Positions 9,076 through 18,454 of a stretch of DNA of 64,000 nucleotides are shown here, piece after piece. The position numbers were made by a program, and so were the translations under genes. Numbering within the stretch: position 1 is the first letter of the stretch; every line of letters begins with the position of its first letter. The notes below the pieces were generated by a model, which saw only the letters and a list, made by a program, of their open reading frames with translations, had not been told where the DNA came from and did no database searches. The DNA comes from Christensenella minuta (lineage in GTDB: Bacteria > Bacillota > Clostridia > Christensenellales > Christensenellaceae). The stretch is taken from the NCBI RefSeq assembly GCF_003628755.1, contig NZ_CP029256.1:1-64000 (forward strand), written 5' to 3'.

Positions 9076-9768
9076 ATGGCAGACCTTAATCAGATTTTAA
9101 AGGAAGCAACGACACAGCTGTCAGAGACGTATCAGCCGGACTATACAAAAATTGAAGAACAACGGACGGCGGAACAAAAGGCGCTCGACGAGGAGCGCAA
9201 CCGACAGCAGGGCATATTAGATAAGAGCCTTTGGAACGCCAACCAGCAGGCATATATCACGCGGATGCAGGCACAGCGGGATATGCCGTCGCAGCTTGCG
9301 GCACAGGGCATACGCGGCGGCGCGACAGAAACAACGCTCAATAACCTGTATAACAATTACCTGAATGCCCGGAACACGGCCAAGGCCTCTTATGACGAAT
9401 CGACCGGCTCACTTTCGAGCAATTACAATACAAACCTTGCATCGCTCGGAAGCAAGTATGCGCAGATGATGGCACAGCTTGACAGCGAGAAACGAAACCA
9501 AGCACTGACGCTTGCACAGGTTAAATACCAGCAGGCGCTTGAGGAAGAGGAACGCCAGCGGCAGGCGGCGGCCGCCGCAGTCGCGCGCAGCAGCTATGGC
9601 GGCGGGGGAGGAAGCGGAGATGACCAGTCCGGCAGCGGTTCGTACACCAGCCGCGTTAATGTGGAAAACAAAAGCAAAGACAAAGGGCTGGACCCTTATG
9701 CGTGGCAAAACCGTTCTTATGGCGGATCAAAGAAATATTATACAGGTGGTGCGAACCGGTATAAATAA
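9076..9768 (+). CDS. Coiled-coil virion protein, likely ejected or internal
   Basis: The protein has 230 residues. Residues 1-165 are Gln-, Ala- and Glu-rich and probably helical (QKALDEERNRQQGILDKSL, LEEEERQRQAAAAAVA). A Gly/Ser linker follows. The C-terminus carries KGLDPYAWQNRSYGGSKKYY. The tag DPYAWQ reappears in the giant protein encoded next (VDPYAWQER), which suggests a shared docking peptide. It lies four bases after the spike gene and 46 bases before the giant gene. No catalytic motif is visible. Small helical internal proteins beside a giant ejected protein are known in short-tailed phages. Confidence 0.55.
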   Translation: MADLNQILKEATTQLSETYQPDYTKIEEQRTAEQKALDEERNRQQGILDKSLWNANQQAYITRMQAQRDMPSQLAAQGIRGGATETTLNNLYNNYLNARNTAKASYDESTGSLSSNYNTNLASLGSKYAQMMAQLDSEKRNQALTLAQVKYQQALEEEERQRQAAAAAVARSSYGGGGGSGDDQSGSGSYTSRVNVENKSKDKGLDPYAWQNRSYGGSKKYYTGGANRYK

Positions 9769-9814
9769 CAGGCTGGGAATCAGAATAATACACGGATAAA
9801 CGGAGAACGGAAAT

Positions 9815-12800
9815 ATGGCAATGACACGGGCACAGCGCGAGGCGGCGGAACGTCTTCGCAGAAACAACGAATATCTGGAAGAAAAACACAGCGGCAAGGG
9901 AGCGGCCAAGAAGCCTGTATACAAAACAGGGAATGACGAAATGAGCGTGCGCCCGAAGAGCTATAAAACCGCATCACAAGCGAGATGGGAGGCCCGAAAC
10001 GCACAAAAGGCGAGCGCGCCCGAACGTGCCCCCTATTGGAACAATGCCTATCGCAACCAAAAGGATCAGGTGCGCAACGTAGACCCTTACGCATGGCAGG
10101 AACGGGGAAACAAACCTGCGGACTTTAAACCGATATGGAGCCTGACTGGAATTTTCGATGCGCTGGACACGATCAAAAAGAACAAGGAGAGGAAAGCGGA
10201 CAGCGTAAGCCTTGGCGCGCGGCAAGCTTCTTCCATCATGAAGCAGCAGGGCGGCGAGATCGCCGCAATAGACCGGGATATTTCCGCACTTTCGTCCGGG
10301 TCTAAAAAGGAAAGCGCCACAAAGGAATCAGCGCTCAAAACCATGCTTGCAGAGGACGACCCGGTGGTCATTCGAGGAAAACAAGCTGTTGACGCGATGG
10401 CAAACGGGATCGTTACGGACCAGATCAAGGCAGATGCGGAGGCATACCGCAAGTTACAGGAACAACATACATCTTCACCAGTAGGGAGTCAAAGGGCAGC
10501 GCTTAACGCAGATAAGAAATTCTATTCAGACGCATACGACGCGGCAGGATACCAATATGCGGCACAGGGCGCGGCAGACTACAAGGAAAACGTTGCGAGG
10601 GGCGCGCAGGTCGCAAGCGATGTAAACCGCGTATTGAATGGGAAATACACCCCGCTAGATACACTTCGGGACGAAGCCTTAGGCGGACGTGATACGGCGG
10701 CATACATCGCGATGACGCGGGACGAGATCGACACTTACAGGTATTGGCTGGCAAAAAATAAGGATGTTGCAGACAGATATATAAAACACCTGAAACCGCA
10801 GCTTATTGAACGCGCTTCGGATATCGTGGATCAGAACATCGAGGATGTTGAGAACGAAGGACTCAAGAAGGTGGTGCGGGGGCTTACGACAGTCGCAGGA
10901 TCGGGTAAAAATGTCGGGCGTTCAATACGGAATATCCCCGCGGCCATTGCGGGCAGCGAGGACGTAGAGAGCGCGGGTATTGTTGAGCGCGGACAGCAAA
11001 AGATGGCGCAAAGGCTCGAAGGCGTGGAAAAGGGCGTTAATGATTTTATTTACAACATGATTCCGATGATACCGACGGCGGCGGTTTCTATGGCTCCCGG
11101 CGCGGGTGCGGCGCTTTCGGCAGGATATACGGCGGCACGCACCTATGGCGGCACGTATGCGGACACGGTTCAGCAGGGATATGCGCCCGGTGAGGCACAG
11201 CGCTATGCTTTGGCGAACGCTGCGAGCGAGGCGGGGATGCAGTATCTTTTGGGCGGTATTGCCAATACGGGAGGGTCAAAAAGCCTTTCGTCCGCGCTTC
11301 AACGCGCCGCCCAAAAAGCGGCAAAAAATCCGGCGGCGGCAAAAGGACTTTCTATCCTCGGAAACATGGGATCAGAAGCGGCGGAGGAATATTTGCAGGA
11401 AAACCTTGATCCGGTTATGCAGAATATTATCTTAGACGAAAACAACGAGCTTAACCCGGTATCGCAGGACAAGTGGGAGGCGGCAGTCATGGGGGCCTTG
11501 ATGGCGCTTGTAATGAACGCGCCTTCGGATATCTCCGGGGGAGTGCGGACTGTGCAATCCGGGCGCGCGTACAATTCTCCGGACGTGATGCAGGCGCTTG
11601 TGCAGGAAGGGCTTGCGAGCAACCCGGACACGTCGGCATACGGGCAGGCACAAAGGCTGGCGGGGAAGCTGGAGGCAGGGAAAAACGCCTCTAACTTTGA
11701 AGCGGGATCGCTTGCGCAGGCGAATGAAGCCGCAATTTCGGCGGAGGCACGCGCCAATGCGGTTCTTGATAAGGCGGGTGTGCAGAGGGCATATGACCCG
11801 AACGAAACGGTGAAGCTCAAAGACGGGCGGGAGGTTGTGATCGTCGCGCGGGACGGAAGCGAATATACTGCAATTGCCCCGGGGGAAAACGGCTACACAC
11901 GTATTACAATCGATGAAATCCTACACAGGGAAAGCGTACGCCGGGCGGTGGACGCGTACCTGCACCCGGAAGATAAGGCGGATATTGCGGGCAAATACAA
12001 CCACAGGCACGTGGAAAAGACGGCAGACCAGACGTTTCTGGACAAGCTCGTGGCTGGGCGCGGCGTGAAGGCGGTGATTGGAGACTTGCCGCAAGGCGCG
12101 GAGGCATTCTATAACCAGAGCACGAACACCATTCATTTCGCGCCGGATTCCACGCGCGCGGATGTGATCGGCGGGGTGACGGCGCATGAGCTCGCGCATG
12201 CTGCGGAGGCAAGCGAGCATTACAAAGCATACAGCGACTATGCCGTTCAAAGGCTGTTTGGAAACGATACGGACGCATTGCGGCAGGCCGTAGAAGCGAA
12301 GCAGGAGCAGTATGTCCGGCGCGGCATCGATCTTTCGGACGCGGACGCCGTGGCGGAGATCGTGGCGGATTACACGAGAAACCTTTACAAGAGCGAGGCG
12401 GATATTGAAGCGCTTGTGACGGGCAGCCGCGGCATGGCGCAGAGTATTTACGATTCCATCAGGACGGCAATCCGCAAGATACGCGCGTTCTTCAAGGGCG
12501 ACGAGGCGGCTCTTCGAAACATACGGGAGTATCAGGACCTGCGACGGGCGCAGAGGTTATTTGAACGCGCGCTTTCTGCCATGCCGGAGGCACAGGCGGA
12601 GGCGGCTATTATACCCCAAACGGACGGCGATGTAAACAGGAAATACAGCATAAAAGAGGAAAGCCCGCAGATAGGAGATGCGGATATACCAGCAGGGCAG
12701 CGGGAGTACATACCAAAACCGATGGACGATGCTGCACCGGCGGAGACTGAACAGGATCAGCAAGCACGTATACTGGCAGGCGCGCTCAAAGAAGGTAACA

Positions 12801-15800
12801 CGATTACGCCGGAAGAGTTCAGGGCGGCAAGCTTGATCCACAAGGACGCCGCGGCGGAATTTGAGGCGGTGGATAAGCGGCTGGGATTATCGGAACAGGA
12901 AAAGAAAGCGGGCAGGCAAATAGCGCGTGGGGACTACGACCTGAGCAAGTTCAACGGCGACCCGAAGGTTTTAGAGTGGGCGAAGGCGTACGAGAAACGC
13001 GGGAACGCGGAACAAGTGATGCACAAATACCGCACGGATCTGCGGAAGACAGCACGGGAACATGCGATGGAAGTCATTGCCTCATCGGACACGTGGAAGG
13101 ATAAGAAGCTGGGGATATCTTATGCGACGGAAACGGCGTACCGGAACAATATCGATGTGGCGGGGAAAAACGATGCGGAAGGAGCGCAGAGATTACAGAG
13201 AGAGTATTTTGACCCGATCTCGGAAAACGAAGCCAAGGCAACGCGGTATATAAGTGGACTGAATGAGAAAATAAAGGCCCTTAATCTCAATAAGGCAGAA
13301 GCCGTGCTTGTGCAGGCATATGGGGAAGGGCTTATTTCGGGCGCCGATCTTTTGGGCTATGCGCGGGAGCCGTTTAAGGAGATTACGTTCCGGAATGAAG
13401 ACAGCACGTATCAAAAGAAATTCAAAAAAAGCCAGGAGATAGACGCGGACAAAGTGAAGCGTGCGGCGCACACCTTCCGGGGGATTTACGACGAGCTCAT
13501 GGGAATGGCAAATGATGCGCGGGTGCGGAATGGATATGCGCCCATCATGCCACGGGCGAATTATTTTCCACACTTCAATGAAATGACAACGAAGGAAAAG
13601 GCGCTTGCGGCATTCGGGATCGATATCACAGGTGTGGATGCGATCCCAGAAGGTATTGCCGGGATCACAGAGTTTTTTAAACCGGGAACAAAGTGGTTTG
13701 CAAATTTTCAGCAACGAAAGGGAAACCAAACTGCTTTTGACGCGGTGGAAGGATTTGACGGATATATTCGAGGGATCAAGGATGTTATTTTCCATACGGA
13801 TGATATTCAGAGATTACGCGCACTGGAAACGGCCCTGCGGTCGCGGCATGCAGACGAAACGATCCAAAAAAAGATCGATGAGATCAATGCAGACCCGATG
13901 CGGACGTCAGAATCAAAACAAAGCGATATACAAGAACTGCTAAAGAATGTGAAGGACAGCAATCTTTCCAACTATATTTCGTGGCTGCATGAATACACCA
14001 ACGGACTTGCGGGGAAAAAATCGACGCTTGACCGTGCGATGGAGCAAATGGGGAACCGCAAGGCATATACGGTCATGCGAAAACTGCAAGGCAGGGTTGC
14101 GTCCAACATGATCGGGTATAACGTGGGATCGTGGCTCACGAACTTCATACCGCTTACGCAGGCGCACGGACAGATCAAAACCGTAAACATGCTGAAGGGT
14201 ATAAAGGATACGATCAAAAACTGGGCAAAAAGTGATGGATTTGTACAAGGTTCAGATTTTCTCGTAAACCGCAGGGGAACGGATGCGCTGTCAAAAGACG
14301 CATTGCAGAAGTTTTCAGACGCAGGCGTGAAGCCGATGGAATGGATCGACCAGTTTGTTTCTGAGACCATCGTGCGCGCAAAGTATTCGGAGGAAATGAA
14401 AGCCGGATCGACGCCGGAAGAAGCCATGAGAAGCGCGAACCAAACGGCTGCGAACATCCTGGCGGATAGAAGCTACGGACAAATGCCAACGCTTTTCAAT
14501 GCGAAGAATCCGCTGGTAAAGACGCTGACAATGTTTCAACTTGAGGTAAACAACCAGTATAGGAATTTGTTTAAGGACCTGCCACGGTCAGCAAAGGGGA
14601 GCGGGGGAAAAGCAGCCCTTACGATTGCATTGGGATTACTGAAGTATTGCGTAGGCGCGTGGCTGTATAACGAGATGTACGAGAAAATGACTGGACGGCG
14701 TGCAGCATTTGATCCGATTGGAATCGTACAGAGTGCGGCAAAAGATTTTAGCGACGAAAATATGTCAAAAGCGCAGGCGACAACAAACCTCGTTTCGGAT
14801 GTGGCGGAACAGATTCCATTTGTAGGAGGTTTGATCGGCGGCGGACGCGTGCCGGTATCGTCTGCGATCCCGTTTGGCGGGAGCCTTACGGATATAGCGA
14901 AAAACATTGGAGACGTCGCGACGGGAAGCGAATCCGCAAAAGACAAGCTAGGGAAGGAACTTCTGAAACCTGTATGGTATATTGCGCCTCCGGGAGGCGG
15001 AGGCGCGGCAAAAAAGGCCGTGGAAGGCGCGCAGACAATTGCGAAGGGCGGCGAATATGGGGTGGACAAGGACGGAAACCGAAAGCTGAAATTTTCAACG
15101 GACGGAGACGGAATTGACATCCTTCGTGCGCTGGTGTTTGGGAAATATGCCACGGAAGGCGGGCAGGAGTATGTGAACGGCGGCTTCAAGGGACTTTCGA
15201 CGGGACATACCGCAGCACACACGAACCTTGTGAACGGCGGGGTGAAGCCGCAAAGGGCAGAAGAAATTATAAAAAACATTGCCGCGGTGGAAGGGGACAG
15301 AGACGAGAACGGAGATTTGATAAAAGGCAGCGCAGGCAAGAAACTAATTGCCGAGATCGACAAATTAACCGACCTCGACGCCACCCAAAAATATAGGCTG
15401 TATTACGATATGGTATGGACTGATTCCCTGAAAAAAGATATGGACGCTGCCATAGAGGATTACGGGATCGGGGAAATGACGCTGATAAACGCCTATAAAA
15501 ATACATACGGAATCAAAGGGGATAAAGACGAAAACGGAGAGACAATAAGCGGAACCAAGGGCAAGAAGGTACGGGATGCGATTGACAGGCTGGCCTTAAG
15601 CGGGAGCAAGGAGCAAAAGGAAAGGCAAAGGGCATTTTTATATGAAATGTTCGGAGGCGGAAAAAGCGCCGCTGCAAAAGGGGCAAATAACATGGCAGGA
15701 GCAACGATCCCGGAGGCGGCGGGAGTGGAAAACACATCCGCGACGACGATCCCAGAGGCGGCGGGATATGATATCCCGAACTACAAAGGAGACACGCTTA

Positions 15801-16510
15801 CGAAGATATCTTCCATTGGGGTGACCCCGGAGGATTACGCGTACATTGACGACAGAATCAGTGCGAAAGAGGACAGGGTGGCATACTTGCAGGAATTGGG
15901 GTTTGACGGGAAGCAGCTTTCCGGCCTTGTGGAAAACTTTGTGATGGGAAAGACCGCGAAGGGCAAGATGCGCGTTGCCGAAGAAGATATGAACATCGAC
16001 AACGGCACATATATTGATGCGTATATTTTCGGATATTCGAGCGTCGGTTCCAAAAGCGAACGCAATGCGCAGATCAGGGATTATGTGAACGGACTTTCGC
16101 TTTCAGATGAGCAAAAAGATGCGCTTTACGGATGGGTGAAAGTTTCGCGCGGCAAAACAAAGGATGGGAAACAGACGGGAGGATCGTCCGGCGGTTCCAG
16201 CAGACGCGGAAGGAGCGGCAGAATGTCGAGCGGCAGAAGGTCGAGCGTAAAATCCGCCGCAGTATCACAAGAGATACCGGATGCTGTATGGAACGAATTG
16301 CGGGCCAATGTAAAAACACCGACGATCAAATCAAGCAATCCTGTATGGGAAACATTGGAAGCATTGCTTGACCGCGGGGATAAGATACGCGAAGAAACGA
16401 TGCAGCAGGAACTGGCGGCGGTGGACGCAACCCCGTACATGAGCAGCGCATGGCGCGCAGAGCGCAAGCGGGAAATTCGAAAACGCTATGAAAGGGGTAT
16501 AGTATCGTGA
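9815..16510 (+). CDS. Giant polyvalent virion protein with zincin domain (2,231 aa)
   Basis: This is the largest gene in the window. Region by region: a basic N-terminus with VDPYAWQER at about 90; helices; a hydrophobic stretch with no clear membrane helix at about 409-450; a second at about 553-570; a zincin domain with H791-E-L-A-H795 and a likely third ligand in E848-IVAD; helical segments; a block at about 1386-1640 resembling large polyvalent-protein-associated domains (SNMIGYNVGSWLTNFIPLTQAH, LVKTLTMFQLEVNNQYRNLF); then two repeats with DRDENG and DKDENG loops, a TIPEAAG pair, and a Ser/Arg-rich tail. Such proteins are packed in the head and injected with DNA. The protease role is inferred from the motif. 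The frame is intact throughout. Confidence 0.8.
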   Translation: MAMTRAQREAAERLRRNNEYLEEKHSGKGAAKKPVYKTGNDEMSVRPKSYKTASQARWEARNAQKASAPERAPYWNNAYRNQKDQVRNVDPYAWQERGNKPADFKPIWSLTGIFDALDTIKKNKERKADSVSLGARQASSIMKQQGGEIAAIDRDISALSSGSKKESATKESALKTMLAEDDPVVIRGKQAVDAMANGIVTDQIKADAEAYRKLQEQHTSSPVGSQRAALNADKKFYSDAYDAAGYQYAAQGAADYKENVARGAQVASDVNRVLNGKYTPLDTLRDEALGGRDTAAYIAMTRDEIDTYRYWLAKNKDVADRYIKHLKPQLIERASDIVDQNIEDVENEGLKKVVRGLTTVAGSGKNVGRSIRNIPAAIAGSEDVESAGIVERGQQKMAQRLEGVEKGVNDFIYNMIPMIPTAAVSMAPGAGAALSAGYTAARTYGGTYADTVQQGYAPGEAQRYALANAASEAGMQYLLGGIANTGGSKSLSSALQRAAQKAAKNPAAAKGLSILGNMGSEAAEEYLQENLDPVMQNIILDENNELNPVSQDKWEAAVMGALMALVMNAPSDISGGVRTVQSGRAYNSPDVMQALVQEGLASNPDTSAYGQAQRLAGKLEAGKNASNFEAGSLAQANEAAISAEARANAVLDKAGVQRAYDPNETVKLKDGREVVIVARDGSEYTAIAPGENGYTRITIDEILHRESVRRAVDAYLHPEDKADIAGKYNHRHVEKTADQTFLDKLVAGRGVKAVIGDLPQGAEAFYNQSTNTIHFAPDSTRADVIGGVTAHELAHAAEASEHYKAYSDYAVQRLFGNDTDALRQAVEAKQEQYVRRGIDLSDADAVAEIVADYTRNLYKSEADIEALVTGSRGMAQSIYDSIRTAIRKIRAFFKGDEAALRNIREYQDLRRAQRLFERALSAMPEAQAEAAIIPQTDGDVNRKYSIKEESPQIGDADIPAGQREYIPKPMDDAAPAETEQDQQARILAGALKEGNTITPEEFRAASLIHKDAAAEFEAVDKRLGLSEQEKKAGRQIARGDYDLSKFNGDPKVLEWAKAYEKRGNAEQVMHKYRTDLRKTAREHAMEVIASSDTWKDKKLGISYATETAYRNNIDVAGKNDAEGAQRLQREYFDPISENEAKATRYISGLNEKIKALNLNKAEAVLVQAYGEGLISGADLLGYAREPFKEITFRNEDSTYQKKFKKSQEIDADKVKRAAHTFRGIYDELMGMANDARVRNGYAPIMPRANYFPHFNEMTTKEKALAAFGIDITGVDAIPEGIAGITEFFKPGTKWFANFQQRKGNQTAFDAVEGFDGYIRGIKDVIFHTDDIQRLRALETALRSRHADETIQKKIDEINADPMRTSESKQSDIQELLKNVKDSNLSNYISWLHEYTNGLAGKKSTLDRAMEQMGNRKAYTVMRKLQGRVASNMIGYNVGSWLTNFIPLTQAHGQIKTVNMLKGIKDTIKNWAKSDGFVQGSDFLVNRRGTDALSKDALQKFSDAGVKPMEWIDQFVSETIVRAKYSEEMKAGSTPEEAMRSANQTAANILADRSYGQMPTLFNAKNPLVKTLTMFQLEVNNQYRNLFKDLPRSAKGSGGKAALTIALGLLKYCVGAWLYNEMYEKMTGRRAAFDPIGIVQSAAKDFSDENMSKAQATTNLVSDVAEQIPFVGGLIGGGRVPVSSAIPFGGSLTDIAKNIGDVATGSESAKDKLGKELLKPVWYIAPPGGGGAAKKAVEGAQTIAKGGEYGVDKDGNRKLKFSTDGDGIDILRALVFGKYATEGGQEYVNGGFKGLSTGHTAAHTNLVNGGVKPQRAEEIIKNIAAVEGDRDENGDLIKGSAGKKLIAEIDKLTDLDATQKYRLYYDMVWTDSLKKDMDAAIEDYGIGEMTLINAYKNTYGIKGDKDENGETISGTKGKKVRDAIDRLALSGSKEQKERQRAFLYEMFGGGKSAAAKGANNMAGATIPEAAGVENTSATTIPEAAGYDIPNYKGDTLTKISSIGVTPEDYAYIDDRISAKEDRVAYLQELGFDGKQLSGLVENFVMGKTAKGKMRVAEEDMNIDNGTYIDAYIFGYSSVGSKSERNAQIRDYVNGLSLSDEQKDALYGWVKVSRGKTKDGKQTGGSSGGSSRRGRSGRMSSGRRSSVKSAAVSQEIPDAVWNELRANVKTPTIKSSNPVWETLEALLDRGDKIREETMQQELAAVDATPYMSSAWRAERKREIRKRYERGIVS

Positions 16511-16543
16511 ACAAAAAAATCAAGGCGGACTGGAGGAAAGAGT

Positions 16544-17344
16544 ATGAAAATTTATATCAATCCGGGACATGGCGGCAGCGATAGCGGGGCCGCAGCGTTT
16601 GGAAGAACGGAAAAGGCGGACAATCTGCGTTATGCGTCCGCAGTGGCGGACAAGCTGAAAGCGGCGGGACACACCGTGGAGCTGGAGCGGAACGCGGATT
16701 ATCTGATTCCGGTGAAAGACATTGCAAAAAACGCGAACCTGTGGGGTGCGGACCTGTTCATTGCCTTTCACCGCAACGCGGGAGGCGGCGAGGGTGTTGA
16801 GTGCCTGATCGTATCCACGGCAAGCGAAACATCCCGCAATATGGCGCAGGCAATCCAGAATGCCCTTTTGGGCGTTGGGTTCCGTGATCGCGGCGTAAAG
16901 GTGCAGGATAGGAATACGTATGTCTTATCGCACACGACCATGCCCGCAACGACGATAGAGTGCGGATTTATCGACAATGAAAACGATAATGCCCTGTTTG
17001 ACGCCAAGTTTAATGAGATCGTTCAGGGGATTACGGACGCGATCCTGTCTATTGCCGGAGGGAGTGCACCGTCTACACCGGCACCACAGCCCACAGCCCC
17101 CGCGCAGGACGTTCCGACGCTTACGCGCAACCTACGCAATGGATCAAGGGGTGAAGACGTGAGACAGGCACAGGCGCGGTTAAACAGGCATAAGGCAAAC
17201 GCAGGGAAAGAGGACGGCGTATTTGGTTCTAACACCGAAGCGGCAGTTAGACGTTTTCAGCGGGCGCGCAAGAACGAAGGTCGGGACATCGGAAAAGTGG
17301 ACGGGGTTATAGGCTCGAAGACATGGGCTATTTTGTGGGAATAG
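16544..17344 (+). CDS. Endolysin: N-acetylmuramoyl-L-alanine amidase with peptidoglycan-binding domain
   Basis: It cuts the amide bond between muramic acid and the stem peptide at lysis. The protein has 266 residues. Amidase_3 fold at 1-170: NPGHGG with His9, Glu23, His76 in AFHRNA (zinc ligands), and catalytic Glu139 in TTIECGFIDN. A Pro/Ala/Thr linker leads to a PG_binding_1 domain (about 200-266: GSRGEDVRQAQARLN, DGVFGSNTEAAVRRFQ). There is no signal peptide, so export needs the adjacent holin. GGAGGAAAGAGT precedes the ATG. Confidence 0.95.
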   Translation: MKIYINPGHGGSDSGAAAFGRTEKADNLRYASAVADKLKAAGHTVELERNADYLIPVKDIAKNANLWGADLFIAFHRNAGGGEGVECLIVSTASETSRNMAQAIQNALLGVGFRDRGVKVQDRNTYVLSHTTMPATTIECGFIDNENDNALFDAKFNEIVQGITDAILSIAGGSAPSTPAPQPTAPAQDVPTLTRNLRNGSRGEDVRQAQARLNRHKANAGKEDGVFGSNTEAAVRRFQRARKNEGRDIGKVDGVIGSKTWAILWE

Positions 17345-17359
17345 AAGGGAGATAATATA

Positions 17360-17650
17360 ATGTTAGGTTTAATCATTGGTTTAAGCATCATCATGTGGTA
17401 CGTGATCGACAGGTTTAAGGAGCTTTGGGAAGGTCATAGCTACGGTAAATTTATCACGGTCGGTGTGTCTGCGGTACTTGCTTTCGGTCTGTCTTTCGGC
17501 TTTGGGCTTGATCTGGTATTTGCAATGGATCTGTTTGAGGTATCGTCCACGGGCGGTATTATCCTGACGGCGTTGGTGTTGATGTCCGGCAGTTCTGCGG
17601 TGTCTGAAATCATCGGGAGAATCAAGGGCGGAGAGAAAGCAGAGGGGTAA
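17360..17650 (+). CDS. Phage holin-like membrane protein
   Basis: The protein has 96 residues with about three hydrophobic segments (LGLIIGLSIIMWYVI, then FITVGVSAVLAFGLSFGFGL, then GGIILTALVLMSGSSAV) and a charged C-terminus (GRIKGGEKAEG). Size, topology and place between endolysin and an XhlA-like gene fit a holin that opens the membrane for the amidase. The start has a good site (GGGAGATAATATA). The exact holin family is not determined. Confidence 0.75.
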   Translation: MLGLIIGLSIIMWYVIDRFKELWEGHSYGKFITVGVSAVLAFGLSFGFGLDLVFAMDLFEVSSTGGIILTALVLMSGSSAVSEIIGRIKGGEKAEG

Positions 17651-17652
17651 GC

Positions 17653-17949
17653 ATGGACACAAAGCAGCTCACAGAAAAAATAATCGTCATCGGGGAAGAA
17701 GTCAAAGGACATGAACAGCAGATCAGGACATTGTTTGAGCAGCAGAAGGAAATCAAAGACCTGACCAAAGCCACCAACTCGCTTGCGATATCGGTTGAAA
17801 AACTGGCTGATAAAGTCTTGAATGTAGATGAGCGTCTCGATTGTATTGAGAAGGGCGAGAAACAAAAGCACTTCGAACTCTGGAAAATTCTTGTACCGGG
17901 TGTAGTCGGTGCGCTCATCATGTATGCGGTAAATTATATGCTAAGGTAG
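17653..17949 (+). CDS. XhlA-like haemolysin/lysis accessory protein
   Basis: The protein has 98 residues. Residues 1-72 are a coiled coil (QQIRTLFEQQKEIKDLTKATN, then LADKVLNVDERLDCIEK). The C-terminus is one membrane helix (WKILVPGVVGALIMYAVNYML). This is the plan of XhlA, which works with holin XhlB and amidase XlyA in the Bacillus PBSX prophage. Here it starts two bases after the holin stop. The partner role in lysis is inferred from that context. Confidence 0.8.
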   Translation: MDTKQLTEKIIVIGEEVKGHEQQIRTLFEQQKEIKDLTKATNSLAISVEKLADKVLNVDERLDCIEKGEKQKHFELWKILVPGVVGALIMYAVNYMLR

Positions 17950-17952
17950 GAG

Positions 17953-17987
17953 AGAGGGGCGCAGGCTTAGGTTTGCGCTCTTTTTTG
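17953..17987 (+). terminator. Terminator after the lysis genes
   Basis: The AGAG/GCGCA arm pairs with TGCGCTCT across the loop around 17,963-17,972, and a run of six T follows. It ends the late operon before the HicB gene. Confidence 0.75.
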
Positions 17988-18052
17988 TTATACGTTGGTA
18001 AAGCATTGAAAGCTATAAACAAGGTCTCGCTGGATTAAATGGAGGGAGTACA

Positions 18053-18313
18053 ATGGCAAGTCAGGAGTATAGCGTAAAAATTACAAAACTGTCGCCCGAA
18101 AGGGGGGGGTGCTATATTGCCGAAGTCGAGGAACTTCCTGGATGTATTGCAGACGGAGAAACACCGCAGGAAGCCTTGAACAATGTTGACGAGGCAATAA
18201 ATCTGTGGATAGAAGTGCAGCAGAAAAGCGGAAGGTCGGTTCCTGCCCCGAAAGTTTATGAGAACAAGAAGGAATACAATGGAAAAATAAGTTTGCGGAC
18301 ATTGAACGCCTGA
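18053..18313 (+). CDS. Solitary HicB-like protein
   Basis: The protein has 86 residues. The N-terminal HicB fold is clear: YSVKITKLSPERGGCYIAEVEELPGCIADGETPQEAL, followed by NVDEAINLWIE. In full HicB antitoxins the C-terminus carries a DNA-binding ribbon-helix-helix with a GKf.lR start. Here the frame reaches NGKISLRTLNA and stops. No HicA toxin gene lies next to it. It has its own site (GGAGGGAGTACA) and terminator, so it is a small independent unit at the prophage end. It may be a decoy antitoxin or a leftover of a longer gene. Confidence 0.75.
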   Translation: MASQEYSVKITKLSPERGGCYIAEVEELPGCIADGETPQEALNNVDEAINLWIEVQQKSGRSVPAPKVYENKKEYNGKISLRTLNA

Positions 18314-18340
18314 GCCGCTCTGAATAGGGGCGGCCTTTTA
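18314..18340 (+). terminator. Terminator of the HicB gene
   Basis: GCCGCTC (18,314-18,320) pairs with GGGCGGC (18,328-18,334) and is followed by CTTTTA. The hairpin starts one base after the stop codon. Confidence 0.7.
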
Positions 18341-18392
18341 TGTGCAATTTTTTACAGGAAAATTGTTTTCAAATGCGGAATACGTTTTATTA

Positions 18393-18454
18393 TGATATAA
18401 TTTAATATGCAAACTTAAAACGGTAACTAACACGTAACTAACAAATGTAACTAA
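18393..18454 (+). promoter_or_regulatory. Extended -10 promoter followed by three GTAACTAA repeats
   Basis: TGATATAAT at 18,393-18,401 is an extended -10 with no good -35. Downstream, GTAACTAA occurs at 18,423-18,430, 18,434-18,441 and 18,447-18,454 in the same orientation. They could be operator copies in the nitroreductase leader, or arm-type integrase sites at the prophage end. Confidence 0.5.

Larger units (their letters stand above)
1..18340 (+). mobile_element. Prophage, late (structural and lysis) half
   Basis: All genes from the window edge to the HicB-like gene run on the + strand in the classic late order: terminase, portal, scaffold, capsid, connector, tail or ejection proteins, endolysin, holin. 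Early genes, integrase and the left attachment site lie outside the window. No tail tube, sheath, tape-measure or baseplate gene is present, which points to a podovirus-like virion. The right end is inferred: the HicB gene has its own terminator at 18,314-18,340, and the next gene, a nitroreductase, looks like host DNA. The exact boundary is not visible because the left junction is missing. Confidence 0.88.
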
